Part shown: piece by piece, positions 52,414 through 62,227 of the stretch
How the letters are laid out: every line of letters begins with the position of its first letter
How positions within the stretch are numbered: position 1 is the first letter of the stretch
Assembly (NCBI RefSeq): GCF_022531965.1
Contig: NZ_CP092831.1
Location: 3,295,001-3,359,000 of the forward strand
DNA: 64,000 nt
Reading direction: 5' to 3'
Source: Paenibacillus peoriae
GTDB lineage: Bacteria; Bacillota; Bacilli; Paenibacillales; Paenibacillaceae
Position numbers and translations under genes: made by a program
Notes under the pieces: generated by a model
Told to the model about the DNA's origin: nothing
Databases searched by the model: none
What the model saw: only the letters and a program-made list of their open reading frames with translations

Positions 52414-53081
52414 GCCTGCTTCACCCTTTCCACGAATGCTGTGATTTTTGCTATGTCCTTGACTCCGTTCGTCTCTACACCGCTGGATACATCCAGCCCA
52501 TCGGGATGATACTCATGAACCAGCTTTTCCGCATTATCGGCAGTCAGCCCACCGGCTACAAACAAAGGAATTCCATGTTGATGGGTCCAAGCCTGATAGG
52601 CAGGAATTCGATCCCACGCAAACGTTTTTCCAGAACCGCCACCATACAGGGGATCGTATGTATCGAGCAGTAAAGCATCAATTGTTCCGACATAGGCAGC
52701 CAATTCGTCCGCCGAGCGTTCTCTCTGTCCTTGACTGTCCACAGACCATGCCTTGAATACCTGTATACCAAAATACTCCCTGATTTCCCGACAGCGCTCT
52801 GGACTCTCCTGTCCATGCAGCTGTATGACATCCAAGGGTGCTTTCTCCATCACATCATTTAACAGTGCATCACCTGGGTTCACAAATACGCCCACGCTGC
52901 GCGGTCTGCTGCCTGAGGTCCATTCATCCAATACGCGAAGCAGCTCTCCAGCCTGTACGCCGTCAATCCGGCGCTTGCTGTCGGCAAACACAAAACCTAT
53001 ATAATCGACCGGTAAGTTTACCATAGATTTTAGCACTTCAACGCTTTGAAGTCCACAAATTTTTACGCCCGTTTTGTTCAT
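52410..53081 (-). CDS. trpF: Phosphoribosylanthranilate isomerase
   Basis: 223 residues, TIM barrel. [14 protein letters not shown] at the N-terminus with the general base Cys, [14 protein letters not shown] near 30, [13 protein letters not shown] near 83, [20 protein letters not shown] near 138 with the acid Asp, and [18 protein letters not shown] near 197. Overlaps trpC and trpB at ATGA junctions. Confidence 0.96.
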   Translation of the reverse strand: MNKTGVKICGLQSVEVLKSMVNLPVDYIGFVFADSKRRIDGVQAGELLRVLDEWTSGSRPRSVGVFVNPGDALLNDVMEKAPLDVIQLHGQESPERCREIREYFGIQVFKAWSVDSQGQRERSADELAAYVGTIDALLLDTYDPLYGGGSGKTFAWDRIPAYQAWTHQHGIPLFVAGGLTADNAEKLVHEYHPDGLDVSSGVETNGVKDIAKITAFVERVKQA

Positions 53082-53872
53082 ACTTTAATCCCGTCCATCA
53101 ATTCGGTTACAGCCTGTCCCACATCTTCCTTGCGCATCAGATGCTCCCCTACCAGGATGCCGTGTGCACCCACCGAATGCAGATACTTTACATCTTCCGG
53201 TCCAGCAATTCCGCTCTCACTGATGAACGTAATCCCTTTAGGAATTAGTGAGATCAGCTCCTCCGTCGTCTGGAGACGAGTCTCGAATGTTCGCAGATTT
53301 CGGTTATTTACGCCAATCAAGGTTGCTGTCCCCAGCTCCAGCACCGCTTTAAGCTCCTCACTGTCATGCACCTCTACCAATGCGTCCAGCCCAAGGTTCT
53401 TGGCGATTTGTAAAAAGGACCCTAATACACGCGGTTCCAGTATAGCGGCAATCAACAGCACTGCATCCGCTCCCAGCAAACGAGCTTCATATATTTGCCG
53501 TTCATCAATGATAAAATCCTTTCGCAACAGCGGAATCTTCACCTGATCGCGAATCTGCTGTAAATATTCAGGACTTCCCTGAAAATACGTCACATCTGTC
53601 AGTACAGAAATGCAATCCGCTCCTGCTCCCTCATATGCACGTGCAATGTCCACCGGATGGAAATCCGGTCGAATCAGCCCTTTGGATGGGGAAGCCTTCT
53701 TCACCTCAGCAATCAGTCCGAGCGGACGGTTGCGTCCGCTCGCGATCGCATTTTCGAATCCTCTCGTCGCAGGTAAATCAGCAATTAATCGTTCAGCTTT
53801 ACTTATTTGAAAATGCTCCTTAAGCTGCTCCACTTCTTGTCGCTTCGTCACCACAATTTTATCAAGATACAT
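53078..53872 (-). CDS. trpC: Indole-3-glycerol phosphate synthase
   Basis: 264 residues, TIM barrel. LIAEVKKASPSKGLIRPDFH near 50 with the catalytic Lys, LTDVTYFQGSPEYLQQI near 88, LRKDFIIDERQIYEARLLGA near 108, LVEVHDSEEL near 162, IGVNNRNLRTFE near 185 and SESGIAGPEDVKYL near 216. Ring closure of CdRP to indole-glycerol phosphate. Start lies 11 bp inside the end of trpD. Confidence 0.97.
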   Translation of the reverse strand: MYLDKIVVTKRQEVEQLKEHFQISKAERLIADLPATRGFENAIASGRNRPLGLIAEVKKASPSKGLIRPDFHPVDIARAYEGAGADCISVLTDVTYFQGSPEYLQQIRDQVKIPLLRKDFIIDERQIYEARLLGADAVLLIAAILEPRVLGSFLQIAKNLGLDALVEVHDSEELKAVLELGTATLIGVNNRNLRTFETRLQTTEELISLIPKGITFISESGIAGPEDVKYLHSVGAHGILVGEHLMRKEDVGQAVTELMDGIKV

Positions 53873-54908
53873 ATTGATATTCCCCCGTTGCCTGTATTAA
53901 TTGGTCCAGCTTGGAAAGTGCCCGTCCAGAGTCAATGGCTTCGGCCGCTCGTACTACTCCGTCCGTCAAGGTAGCTGCTGTGCCTGATACATAAATGCAC
54001 GCTCCTGCATTCGCTAACACAACATCCCGATAAGCTCCATGCTCTCCGTTTAAAATTCGTCGTATGATATCTGCGTTAACCTGTGCGTCACCGCCCAGTA
54101 CCTGATCAAGAGAATGCGTCTGCAAGCCCAAATCCGACGGATGAAGCTCGAACGTGTGAACCTTGCCGTCCCTTAGCTCGGATACTCGTGTCGCAGCTGA
54201 AATGCTAATTTCATCTAGTCCATCCAGACTACTGACAACCATGGCCCGTTTGGAGCCGAGCTGGTTCAATACCTCGGCAATGACTTCCGTTTTGCTGGCG
54301 TCATAAATGCCCAACAACTGCCGATCCGCACCAGCCGGATTCGTCAATGGACCCAGCATATTGAATACCGTCCGCACACCCAGTTCGCGGCGCGGCGCGG
54401 CGGCATGCTTCATAGACGGATGATACAGCTGTGCGAATAAAAAGCAGATGCCGATTCGGTCCAGACATGACCTAGCCTGATCACTCGTCAAATGAATATT
54501 GACTCCCAATGCCTCCAGGACATCAGCGCTCCCGGCACGGCCACTTGCAGAACGATTGCCATGCTTTGCTACCCGTACAGACATCGAAGCTGCGATGATC
54601 GCAGATACCGTGGAAATATTAAACTTGTGAATACCCGAACCTCCGGTTCCACATGTGTCCAGCAGACGACCGCTGCCTTCTTCAGCTTGCACTGGACTAG
54701 CGTAGCTACGCATAGCCTCGGCAAAACCAGTGATTTCATCTACCGTTTCCCCTTTGAGGCGAAGAGCCGTCAGTAGCCCGCCAATTTGCGCCTGTGTAGC
54801 ACTTCCACTCATAATCTGTTCCATTACGCTACGGGCCTCCGTACGCGAAAGATGCTGTCCCTCCATGATCCGGCTTAACCCCACTTGCATCATGTCATGT
54901 CGTTCCAT
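53862..54908 (-). CDS. trpD: Anthranilate phosphoribosyltransferase
   Basis: 348 residues. PRPP site LDTCGTGGSGIHKFNIST near 84, KHGNRSASGRAGSADVLEAL near 113 and the anthranilate channel HAAAPRRELGVRTVFNMLGP near 162. Joins anthranilate and PRPP. It lies 34 bp after trpE and its end overlaps trpC. No trpG glutamine amidotransferase gene is in the operon, so the subunit is probably shared with folate synthesis (PabA) elsewhere, as in Bacillus. Confidence 0.96.
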   Translation of the reverse strand: MERHDMMQVGLSRIMEGQHLSRTEARSVMEQIMSGSATQAQIGGLLTALRLKGETVDEITGFAEAMRSYASPVQAEEGSGRLLDTCGTGGSGIHKFNISTVSAIIAASMSVRVAKHGNRSASGRAGSADVLEALGVNIHLTSDQARSCLDRIGICFLFAQLYHPSMKHAAAPRRELGVRTVFNMLGPLTNPAGADRQLLGIYDASKTEVIAEVLNQLGSKRAMVVSSLDGLDEISISAATRVSELRDGKVHTFELHPSDLGLQTHSLDQVLGGDAQVNADIIRRILNGEHGAYRDVVLANAGACIYVSGTAATLTDGVVRAAEAIDSGRALSKLDQLIQATGEYQYVS

Positions 54909-54942
54909 TGTCGTCTCCTCCTCAAAATCAGATTTTTGCGTG

Positions 54943-56493
54943 TTACGGAGTGTACAAATAATCCTGGTTGATGACGCTGTTATAGGGCTGTGTCGTTGCC
55001 GGGAACATCACTTCTGCCGTGCGGATTGCCTTCAGCAATGCCTTTGCTTTGTTCACCGTCTCCTGATACTCGCTTTCCGGAACTGAGTCCCACACAATTC
55101 CAGCGCCTGCCTGGACATAAGCCCGGTTCTTTTTAAACACAATCGTGCGAATCGTAATGCAAGCGTCCATATTGCCCGAGAAGCCCAAATATCCAATTGC
55201 CCCTGCATAGGGTCCACGTGCTTCCCGCTCCAACTCAGCAATAATCTCCATGGCCCGCAGCTTTGGTGCCCCTGATACGGTGCCGGCTGGCAGACAAGAC
55301 AGGAAGGCATCGAAGAAATCTTTGTCCTCACGTAGCTCACCCGACACATTGGAAACAATGTGCATGACATGGGAATAGCGTTCAATCTCCATAAACGTAT
55401 CGCATTTGACTGTGCCAAACTGTGATACACGGCCTAAATCATTTCTTCCCAAATCGACCAGCATCAGATGTTCTGCACGCTCTTTTTCATCGTTTAACAG
55501 TTCTTCAGCAAGTGCCACATCTTCTGTCTCCGTTACCCCACGCGGTCTCGTTCCTGCAATAGGACGGGTTTCTACCCGGCCGTTTTCCACCTTGACGAGT
55601 GCCTCAGGCGAAGTGCCTACGATGATCTCGTCATCCATTTTCAAATAATACATATATGGCGACGGGTTCATCGTGCGCAGCACGCGGTATACCTGTAAAG
55701 GAGAGGCCTCTGTATCAATGTGAAAACGCTGGGATAGTACAACCTGAAAAATATCACCGGAGCGGATATACTCCTTCGCCTGCTCTACGTTTGATATAAA
55801 CTGTTCCTTCGTCACATTGGATTGAATCTCACCCAGTTCCACATCATCTGGAATGGAGGCCGATCCTAATCGCTCAGGCTGAGGCTGCTTGCGCAGATAC
55901 TGTGCCGTTTCCTCCAACTTGCGTTCCACATCAGCATAAGCAGCTCGAATATCCTCATCGCGGAACCCTTCGCCTACATGAACATTGCCAACCAGCAAAA
56001 TTTGCTGTTTCACATGATCAAAGACAATGACTTGATCGCAGAACATAAAACGAATATCATCCATATTCAAATCATCTACCGAGTGCTCTGGCAGCTTTTC
56101 ATAGTATTGAAGCAGGTCATATCCAAAAAATCCGATAGCCCCGCCTGTAAATGGAGGCATTTCTTTCAGTTTCGGACTGCGGTATTTACGTAGCAATGCT
56201 TTGAGCGCTTCAATCGGCTTGTCGTTTAATATTTGCCGTTTACCGTGTTGTTCCAATATCAAACGTCCTTTTTTACCCGAGACCATTAGAAACGGGTCTG
56301 TACCGATGAACGAATGTCGCGCCCACTGCTCGCCTCCCTCTACACTCTCTAGCAGAAAGGCACGGTCCCGCTCGGCATACCGACGGAAAATCCGAATCGG
56401 CGTCTCCATATCAGCCAGCACTTTTTTGTACACAGGAATCAGGTTAAATTCACTCGCCATCGTTATCACTTGCTCCACATGCGGCGTTAACAT
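54943..56493 (-). CDS. trpE: Anthranilate synthase component I
   Basis: 516 residues. Converts chorismate to anthranilate with a glutamine-amidotransferase partner. Residues about 20-170 form the N-terminal domain with the tryptophan-binding LLESVEGGEQWARHSFIG; the chorismate-binding domain has GDIFQVVLSQRF near 246, TRPRGVTETED, DLGRNDLGRVSQFG near 348, AGTVSGAPKLRAMEI near 400 and AGAGIVWDSVPESEYQET. Start at ATG 56493 follows GGAAGTGAT. Expression is set by the TRAP-type leader upstream. Confidence 0.97.
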   Translation of the reverse strand: MLTPHVEQVITMASEFNLIPVYKKVLADMETPIRIFRRYAERDRAFLLESVEGGEQWARHSFIGTDPFLMVSGKKGRLILEQHGKRQILNDKPIEALKALLRKYRSPKLKEMPPFTGGAIGFFGYDLLQYYEKLPEHSVDDLNMDDIRFMFCDQVIVFDHVKQQILLVGNVHVGEGFRDEDIRAAYADVERKLEETAQYLRKQPQPERLGSASIPDDVELGEIQSNVTKEQFISNVEQAKEYIRSGDIFQVVLSQRFHIDTEASPLQVYRVLRTMNPSPYMYYLKMDDEIIVGTSPEALVKVENGRVETRPIAGTRPRGVTETEDVALAEELLNDEKERAEHLMLVDLGRNDLGRVSQFGTVKCDTFMEIERYSHVMHIVSNVSGELREDKDFFDAFLSCLPAGTVSGAPKLRAMEIIAELEREARGPYAGAIGYLGFSGNMDACITIRTIVFKKNRAYVQAGAGIVWDSVPESEYQETVNKAKALLKAIRTAEVMFPATTQPYNSVINQDYLYTP

Positions 56494-56651
56494 GAGATCA
56501 CTTCCTTTCCAAATTGGCGCAGAACCAAAGGAGAGAATATAAGAAAAACGTCTATCGACGTACCTTCACGGAGGCCAGACCGCGTGTAGCGGAAGTTTTT
56601 CTTGCGATTATAGAATTGTTCAGCTCCGCTGAAAATTTTATAAATTGTATA

Positions 56652-56686
56652 ATCGTAAAAAAGCCTCTACCGGTAAGGTAGAGGCT
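56652..56686 (-). terminator. trp leader attenuator terminator
   Basis: AGCCTCTACC (56686-56677) pairs perfectly with GGTAGAGGCT (56671-56662), loop TTACC, then six Us. It lies 160 bp before trpE. The CUCUAC of its 5' arm is complementary to GUAGAG units within the NAG repeat cluster upstream, giving a possible antiterminator. Confidence 0.9.
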
Positions 56687-56883
56687 GTCAGTTATTGAAA
56701 TTATAAGAATGCTCCATATGTAAAATGACTACAGCAAATTGATAAGTATACACTCATCCCTTTGGTTTAACCGCGCAGGTTGCCTCAAATAAGCTTCTCT
56801 GTAGAAGAATATCTCTTCATAGACAAAAGCTTACCCGCTACCGCCGATCTCTGTAATCTCATATGGAATTGGCTAAGGCTGCA

Positions 56884-56937
56884 CTCTTCTCATCTCAACT
56901 CTGTCTCTGGCTAACTCTACTCTACTTAACTCTGCTA
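56884..56937 (-). promoter_or_regulatory. TRAP (MtrB) binding site of the trp leader
   Basis: On the minus strand eleven NAG triplets follow each other with 1-3 nt spacers: UAG, GAG, AAG, GAG, GAG, UAG, GAG, GAG, GAG, GAG, GAG, starting at 56937, 56932, 56927, 56922, 56917, 56913, 56907, 56901, 56896, 56891 and 56886. Eleven triplets match the eleven subunits of the TRAP ring. Tryptophan-loaded TRAP would wrap this RNA and favour the terminator at 56652-56686. Between them a hairpin lies at 56791-56832. The mtrB gene itself is not in the window. The rest of 56494-56651 holds a 9-bp inverted repeat (AAGAAAAAC/GTTTTTCTT). Confidence 0.8.
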
Positions 56938-56942
56938 CACAC

Positions 56943-56972
56943 ACTATATCTCATGGGATGTTACTTTGGCAA
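56943..56972 (-). promoter_or_regulatory. Possible trp promoter
   Basis: On the minus strand TTGCCA (56972-56967), an 18-bp spacer and TATAGT (56948-56943). The start would fall at the first triplet of the NAG cluster, which is unusually close. Readthrough from aroH is an alternative source of the transcript. Confidence 0.4.
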
Positions 56973-56995
56973 CCATCAACTTAAAAAACAGGCAC

Positions 56996-57370
56996 TTATT
57001 TCCCTTGGGAAGCTAGATCCGGTCTTAAGGCCTGCGCTCCGTTCAAATATACATGTTTAATTTCCCGCTGGGATTTATCAGTGTTCACCTGTACCATCAG
57101 ACGGATGCACTTGGGCAAACTACCTGCCACAGGAACTTCTAATGCACACATGAGCGGAACCATATCCCAGCCATCAAGCTGACGAATGGCCTTGGCTGGA
57201 AAGGCAGTATCCAGATCATGAGTCACCGTAATCCATACGTTACTAATATCCTCTGGCTGAATTTCATTGTAGGATACAATTTCCTCCAGTAGTTGGCTTG
57301 TTGCTTCCAAAATTTCATTTTCTTCATTATTCGCTACGGTCGTCGCGCCACGAATTCCACGATTGTACAT
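56996..57370 (-). CDS. aroH: Chorismate mutase, AroH type
   Basis: 124 residues, monofunctional trimeric class (not the AroQ helical class). RGIRGATTVANNEENEILEA at the N-terminus with the catalytic Arg, SNVWITVTHDLDTAFPAKAI near 44, and VPLMCALEVPVAGSLPKCIR near 72 (Cys and Glu region). Converts chorismate to prephenate for TyrA and PheA. Starts 2 bp after aroB; the trp leader follows. Confidence 0.95.
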   Translation of the reverse strand: MYNRGIRGATTVANNEENEILEATSQLLEEIVSYNEIQPEDISNVWITVTHDLDTAFPAKAIRQLDGWDMVPLMCALEVPVAGSLPKCIRLMVQVNTDKSQREIKHVYLNGAQALRPDLASQGK

Positions 57371-57372
57371 CG

Positions 57373-58467
57373 TTACACCCCCTCTTTTAACTGTTCAATA
57401 ACTCTTCGGATGTAAGAGACGGAAATATCCTTCACAACCTCCACGTGCCCGATGCTACGTGGGACGACAAAAGTAATGCTGCCTTCTTTGAACTTTTTGT
57501 CATGCATCATCGCGTCCAGTAGCCGATCTGTATCGAGATGTGACGGAAGGGAGGTCGGTAGCCGTAGTGAAGACAACATATCCTTCGTTGCATCTACCAA
57601 AGAAGGATCTGCCCCCAGCTTCACGCCCAACAGTGCGGAGCCGACCATTCCAATTGAAATGGCTTCCCCGTGTAAAAACTCACCATATCCCGCAATAGCT
57701 TCAATCGCATGACCAATCGTATGACCTAGGTTTAAAATAGCGCGCAAATCATGTTCTCGTTCATCGCGTGACACCACTTCGGCTTTAATGGAACATCCCT
57801 TTTCCAGACCGTACTCCAGAGCTGTCGCATCCAGTGCAAGCAAATCAGTCGCATGGTCACGGCACCACTGGGCGAAATTAGCATCCCAGATCAAGCCGTG
57901 CTTGATCATTTCAGCAAGCCCCGCAGATACCTCACGAGGAGGCAGTGTAGACAACGTATCTACGTCATACAACACAAGTTCCGGTTGATGGAAAGCTCCT
58001 ATCATATTCTTCGCCAAAAGATGGTTGATGCCGACCTTACCGCCCACGCTACTGTCATGGGCCAGAATCGTAGTGGGGATCTGTACAAACTTGACACCTC
58101 TCATATAAGAAGCTGCCACAAATCCAGCCAAATCACCCACGACACCACCCCCAAGTGCAATAACGGCTGAATTGCGATCCAAGCCGCCCTCAATGGCTGC
58201 TGTTATGACCTGCTCAAATACAGCAAGCGACTTGGAGGCTTCACCTGGCTTAACGACAAAGGACACTGTCTTGTAGCCAGATGCCTGAAGATTGCTCTCC
58301 AATGTTGCCAAGTAGAATCCCGCTACATTTTCGTCAGAAACAATCAACAACGGGCTTTTTTGCGCAATTCCTCGTTCCTTCAACAACTCTCCCGCTCGAT
58401 ATAGCAGTCCTCGTCCAATATGAATAGGATAAGAACGTTCGCCAAGCTGTACCGTCAGCGTACTCAT
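57373..58467 (-). CDS. aroB: 3-dehydroquinate synthase
   Basis: 364 residues from ATG 58467, one base after the aroC stop; an upstream extension of the frame would lie within aroC. NAD motif VIALGGGVVGDLAGFVAASY near 97, IPTTILAHDSSVGGKVGINH near 121, metal ligands in GLAEMIKHGLI, ILNLGHTIGHAIEAI near 242 and HGEAISIGMV near 262. Second step of the shikimate pathway. Confidence 0.97.
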   Translation of the reverse strand: MSTLTVQLGERSYPIHIGRGLLYRAGELLKERGIAQKSPLLIVSDENVAGFYLATLESNLQASGYKTVSFVVKPGEASKSLAVFEQVITAAIEGGLDRNSAVIALGGGVVGDLAGFVAASYMRGVKFVQIPTTILAHDSSVGGKVGINHLLAKNMIGAFHQPELVLYDVDTLSTLPPREVSAGLAEMIKHGLIWDANFAQWCRDHATDLLALDATALEYGLEKGCSIKAEVVSRDEREHDLRAILNLGHTIGHAIEAIAGYGEFLHGEAISIGMVGSALLGVKLGADPSLVDATKDMLSSLRLPTSLPSHLDTDRLLDAMMHDKKFKEGSITFVVPRSIGHVEVVKDISVSYIRRVIEQLKEGV

Positions 58468-58468
58468 T

Positions 58469-59638
58469 TTAGTACCGCCCCAATTGTTCTTCGTAGGATG
58501 CAATATTCGCACGAATCTCTTCAATCGAATCCCCGCCGAATTTTTCTAGCAAAGCTTTTGCAATCTCCCAAGCTACCACATGCTCCATAACTACGCTAGC
58601 CGCAGGTACTGCACATGCATCCGAACGCTCAACCTGTGCAGTGAACGCCTCCTTCGTATCAATGTCGACGCTTTGCAGAGGCTTGTAGAGTGTGGGGATC
58701 GGCTTCATTACGCCACGAACCACAACTGGCATTCCATTCGTCATGCCCCCCTCAAAACCACCCAAACGATTGGTACGACGGTGATATCCACGTTCCTCAT
58801 CATATAGAATCTCGTCATGCACCTGTGAACCGCGCAACTCTCCTGCTTCAAAACCGATGCCGATTTCCACGCCTTTAAATGCATTAATCGACATGACGCC
58901 TTGTGCGATACGTGCATCCAGCTTCCGATCATACTGTACATGACTGCCCAGACCAATCGGAACACCTTCTACAATACATTCCACTACCCCACCGACTGAA
59001 TCACCTTCTTGCTTGATCAAATCAATATATGCTTCCATTTTCTTTTCGGTTTCTGGATCGGTTACTCTCACCGAGGAAGCTTCTGTCACCGCAATCAGCT
59101 CATCAATCGGCAAATCGCGGTAAGGAGCTTCGATTTCCCCAATACGGATGACCTGACCTGCCACCTTGATTCCGAACTCAGCCAGCAATTGACGAGCCAA
59201 ACCGCCGCATGCCACACGAATTGCTGTTTCACGTGCGCTGGAGCGCTCCAGCACGTTACGAAGATCCTTCAGGTTGTATTTCATTCCGCCATTCAAATCC
59301 GCATGACCCGGACGTGGCCGGTGAACCCGACGCTTTTCTTCATCACTGCCTTCAATAGGCTCAATATTCATAATGTTCTGCCAGTGCTTCCAATCGTTAT
59401 TTTCCACAACCAGCGCAATCGGTGCACCCGTGGTGTATCCGTGACGTACGCCTCCAGCAATCTTCGCCGTATCTTTTTCAATCTGCATACGCCGACCCCG
59501 TCCATATCCTTTCTGACGACGGTGCAGCTGAAAATTCAATTCCTCAAAATCCAATTTTAAATTGCTCGGCATACCCTCTACAATGGCAGTTAGCTGGGGA
59601 CCATGCGTTTCCCCCGCGGTTAAATAACGTAAACTCAT
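58469..59638 (-). CDS. aroC: Chorismate synthase
   Basis: 389 residues. Makes chorismate from EPSP with reduced [23 protein letters not shown] at the N-terminus (conserved His), [15 protein letters not shown] near 36, [20 protein letters not shown] near 110, [20 protein letters not shown] near 133 and [15 protein letters not shown] near 263. First of the aroC-aroB-aroH set (aroF-aroB-aroH in Bacillus naming). Confidence 0.97.
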   Translation of the reverse strand: MSLRYLTAGETHGPQLTAIVEGMPSNLKLDFEELNFQLHRRQKGYGRGRRMQIEKDTAKIAGGVRHGYTTGAPIALVVENNDWKHWQNIMNIEPIEGSDEEKRRVHRPRPGHADLNGGMKYNLKDLRNVLERSSARETAIRVACGGLARQLLAEFGIKVAGQVIRIGEIEAPYRDLPIDELIAVTEASSVRVTDPETEKKMEAYIDLIKQEGDSVGGVVECIVEGVPIGLGSHVQYDRKLDARIAQGVMSINAFKGVEIGIGFEAGELRGSQVHDEILYDEERGYHRRTNRLGGFEGGMTNGMPVVVRGVMKPIPTLYKPLQSVDIDTKEAFTAQVERSDACAVPAASVVMEHVVAWEIAKALLEKFGGDSIEEIRANIASYEEQLGRY

Positions 59639-59750
59639 GACGCGTTCCCCCTTTAAACTGTTAAACTGTGCATCGCTAAAATCTTTAACTGTGCTTCATT
59701 ATAGTATACGCACCTTTCTTTGACAAGAAAAGCCACGTGTATGCAGATAA

Positions 59751-59790
59751 ACAAAAACACGCCTCTTAGCCAAAGGGGCTAAAGGACGTG
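59751..59790 (-). terminator. Terminator after cheR
   Basis: On the minus strand CACG-CCTTTAGCC pairs with GGCTAAGAGG-CGTG around a short loop, then five Us and GUUU. Ends the ndk/cheR side before aroC. Confidence 0.8.
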
Positions 59791-59867
59791 CTTTGCTAAT
59801 AAGCCAACCATCAATTACTCAAAGATATAAATAAGTCCCTATAAAACTTTGGATGATGTATGCAGGC

Positions 59868-60668
59868 TTATGCTTTTTTGCGATAAAAAAAGGTTTCCGT
59901 CGATTCCAGACCATATTGGTTAGGAGAAAAGATTTGCTCTGTGCTACCGACAAACAATACTCCGCCGGGACGAAGACTGGCTGCAAACTTTTGATACAAC
60001 GTATGTTTGGCCTCTTCTGTAAAATAAATCATTACATTTCGACAGATAATGAGATCATAGCCATCCTCAAACCGATCCAGCAGCAAGTTTTGCTTTTGAA
60101 ATTTCACGGCTTGTTTCAAACGGTCATCAATTCGATACATCGCACCATCCGGCTTAAAATATTTGCTAGCTACCTGCTCAGGCACATCCTTGAGCGAACG
60201 CTCCAAATATTTGCCTTCCTTGGCTTTTGCCAATGCACCATCATCAATGTCGGAAGCCGTAATGGAGCAATTCCCCAAAATCCCTTTACCGTCGAGAACC
60301 ATAGCCAAGCTATAAGGCTCTTCACCAGTCGAGCAGGCCGCACTCCACAGCTTAAGCTTCTGCTTCCCCACAAGCAGTTGTGGCAAGATTGTATCTCGCA
60401 GCACTTCCCACCGATTGGGATTACGCCAAAATTCCGAAACATTGATCGTCATCCGATCCAGAAATTCATAGAATAGAGGTTTTTCCTTCATCATGGCATC
60501 ATAAAAAGAAACAAAACTGGGAAACCCGTTTTTGTTGCGAAGCGTAGTTAACCGCCTTTTCATCTGTGCTTCTTTGTATTGTGCAAGATCAATACCTGTG
60601 CTGTCCTTGATTTTGCGGATAAACGCTGTGTAATCGGGGTCCGTCTGACCCAGTTCCATATCCGTCAT
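59868..60668 (-). CDS. cheR: Chemotaxis protein methyltransferase
   Basis: 266 residues from ATG 60668 (AAGGATGG upstream). N-terminal helical domain (about 10-80: DYTAFIRKIKDSTGIDLAQY, YDAMMKEKPLFYEFLDRMTI, NVSEFWRNPNRW) and SAM domain with LKLWSAACSTGEEPYSLAMV (about 107-126), TASDIDDGALAKAKEGKY and YDLIICRNVMIYF (about 205-217). Methylates glutamates of chemoreceptors. Lies between ndk and aroC, as in Bacillus. Confidence 0.95.
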   Translation of the reverse strand: MTDMELGQTDPDYTAFIRKIKDSTGIDLAQYKEAQMKRRLTTLRNKNGFPSFVSFYDAMMKEKPLFYEFLDRMTINVSEFWRNPNRWEVLRDTILPQLLVGKQKLKLWSAACSTGEEPYSLAMVLDGKGILGNCSITASDIDDGALAKAKEGKYLERSLKDVPEQVASKYFKPDGAMYRIDDRLKQAVKFQKQNLLLDRFEDGYDLIICRNVMIYFTEEAKHTLYQKFAASLRPGGVLFVGSTEQIFSPNQYGLESTETFFYRKKA

Positions 60669-60698
60669 GCTACCATCCTTCTTCATACGTAATTAAAC

Positions 60699-61142
60699 TT
60701 ACACCCAGGTCGCCACACTTTTTTCATACCGAACGGATTCTTCCGGCATGAAAAAATTTGCAATCTCGCGCTCTGCGCTCTCCGGTGAATCTGAACCATG
60801 AATGAGGTTAAACGGTGTATGTGCTGCAAAGTCTCCACGAATTGTGCCCGGAAGAGCTTCGGTTACTTGTGTTTTACCAATCAACAAGCGGGAAAGCGTA
60901 ACGATGTTATCCCCTTCCCATACCATAGCAAACACAGGGCCTGATGTGATAAAACCTACAAGCTCTTCAAAAAAAGGCTTGCCCACATGCTCCGCATAAT
61001 GCCGTTCTGCCTGTTCTCTTGATACTTGTACAAGCTTGCCAGCCGCCATTTTAAAGCCTTTGTCTTCCAGACGACTAATGATACGTCCAATCAATCCACG
61101 TTGTACACCATCCGGTTTAACCATCAAAAAAGTACGATCCAT
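60699..61142 (-). CDS. ndk: Nucleoside diphosphate kinase
   Basis: 147 residues, standard size. [20 protein letters not shown] at the N-terminus with the catalytic region, the loop [20 protein letters not shown] near 70, and the phospho-histidine in [20 protein letters not shown] (about 115). Transfers gamma phosphate between nucleotides. Located between hepT and cheR, as in Bacillus. Confidence 0.97.
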   Translation of the reverse strand: MDRTFLMVKPDGVQRGLIGRIISRLEDKGFKMAAGKLVQVSREQAERHYAEHVGKPFFEELVGFITSGPVFAMVWEGDNIVTLSRLLIGKTQVTEALPGTIRGDFAAHTPFNLIHGSDSPESAEREIANFFMPEESVRYEKSVATWV

Positions 61143-61252
61143 CGGCTCACTCCCAATCCAATCTAATGTATTTATACAGTACTAAACTGTATTGTAACAG
61201 AAAGCTTGGAACTGGTTAAAGCATTTTGTCACAGCAAACCCAAAACACAACT

Positions 61253-62227
61253 TTAGTAGGAGCGGCGTGTTACAAAATGAGCAATATCGCGTAGCGTCTT
61301 TTTTGTTTTGACATCTGGTAGTAAGTCCAGCGCGTTTAGCGCTTTATTAATATATCGGTCGGCGAGAATTTCAGCTTTAGCGATTCCTTCACTTTTTTTG
61401 ATTATATCCACCGCTTTGCGTGCGTCTCCTAGCCCATCTCCATCCTGAATACGGCGGATTTCAGCCAGTAGATCTGCACGCAACTCAGGCTGTTCGAGCG
61501 CATAAATCACCGGAAGCGTAATATTCCCCTGTCTCATATCGCTGCCCGGCGGCTTTCCGATCTTTTTTTCTGTTCCGCACAGATCAAGCAGATCATCCTG
61601 AATTTGAAAAGCCATACCTACGTTATAGCCGTAGCTGTACAGCAGGGAATTGACACTTTCCTGTGCCTCTGCAGCCATAGCTCCCAGCTGGCAACTAACC
61701 GCAATTAATAAAGCCGTTTTGCGCCGTATGCGAAGCAAATAATTACGCACACTCTGATCCACATTAAAAAAATCACGAATTTGTTCCATTTCACCAATGG
61801 ACATCTGCACCAGCGCTTTAGACAGTACCCGGTGAATGTCGGGATTCGGCAATCCAGCAGCAATAGACAGCGCACGTGCATATATGTAGTCTCCGGTGTA
61901 CATAGCCACCCGATTGTCCCATTTGGACTTCACGGTGGGTTGACCGCGCCTCATTTCCGCATCGTCAATCACATCGTCGTGAACGAGAGAGGCAGAATGA
62001 ATCAGTTCCAGAGGTACCGCTATACGCTTGAGCTTGTCCAGATCATATTCTCCAAACTTGCCTCCCAGCAATACAAATACGGGACGCAAACGCTTGCCCC
62101 CTGCTTTAAGCAGATGAAGCGACGTATCATTAATCAACGGCTCCGTACTATCGATACTGCGGTACAACTCTTCTTCTATAAAGTTCATATCCTTCTTTAA
62201 TAAACCGAACAAATCCAATCGTTTCAT
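61253..62227 (-). CDS. hepT: Polyprenyl diphosphate synthase, heptaprenyl component II type
   Basis: 324 residues. All-trans prenyltransferase fold: first aspartate-rich motif in HSASLVHDDVIDDAEMRRGQ (about 79-98), FQIQDDLLDLCGTEKKIGKP (about 209-228) with the second Asp motif, and GGKRLRPVFVLLGGKFGE near 44 for IPP. The Bacillus enzyme works with the HepS subunit to make the menaquinone side chain. HepS is not in the window. Overlaps the mqnA stop (62224-62227). Confidence 0.88.
   Translation of the reverse strand: MKRLDLFGLLKKDMNFIEEELYRSIDSTEPLINDTSLHLLKAGGKRLRPVFVLLGGKFGEYDLDKLKRIAVPLELIHSASLVHDDVIDDAEMRRGQPTVKSKWDNRVAMYTGDYIYARALSIAAGLPNPDIHRVLSKALVQMSIGEMEQIRDFFNVDQSVRNYLLRIRRKTALLIAVSCQLGAMAAEAQESVNSLLYSYGYNVGMAFQIQDDLLDLCGTEKKIGKPPGSDMRQGNITLPVIYALEQPELRADLLAEIRRIQDGDGLGDARKAVDIIKKSEGIAKAEILADRYINKALNALDLLPDVKTKKTLRDIAHFVTRRSY

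Noticed and set aside
59853..60476. 207-codon plus-strand frame opposite cheR
   Set aside because: Antisense to cheR and without a ribosome site or recognisable product.
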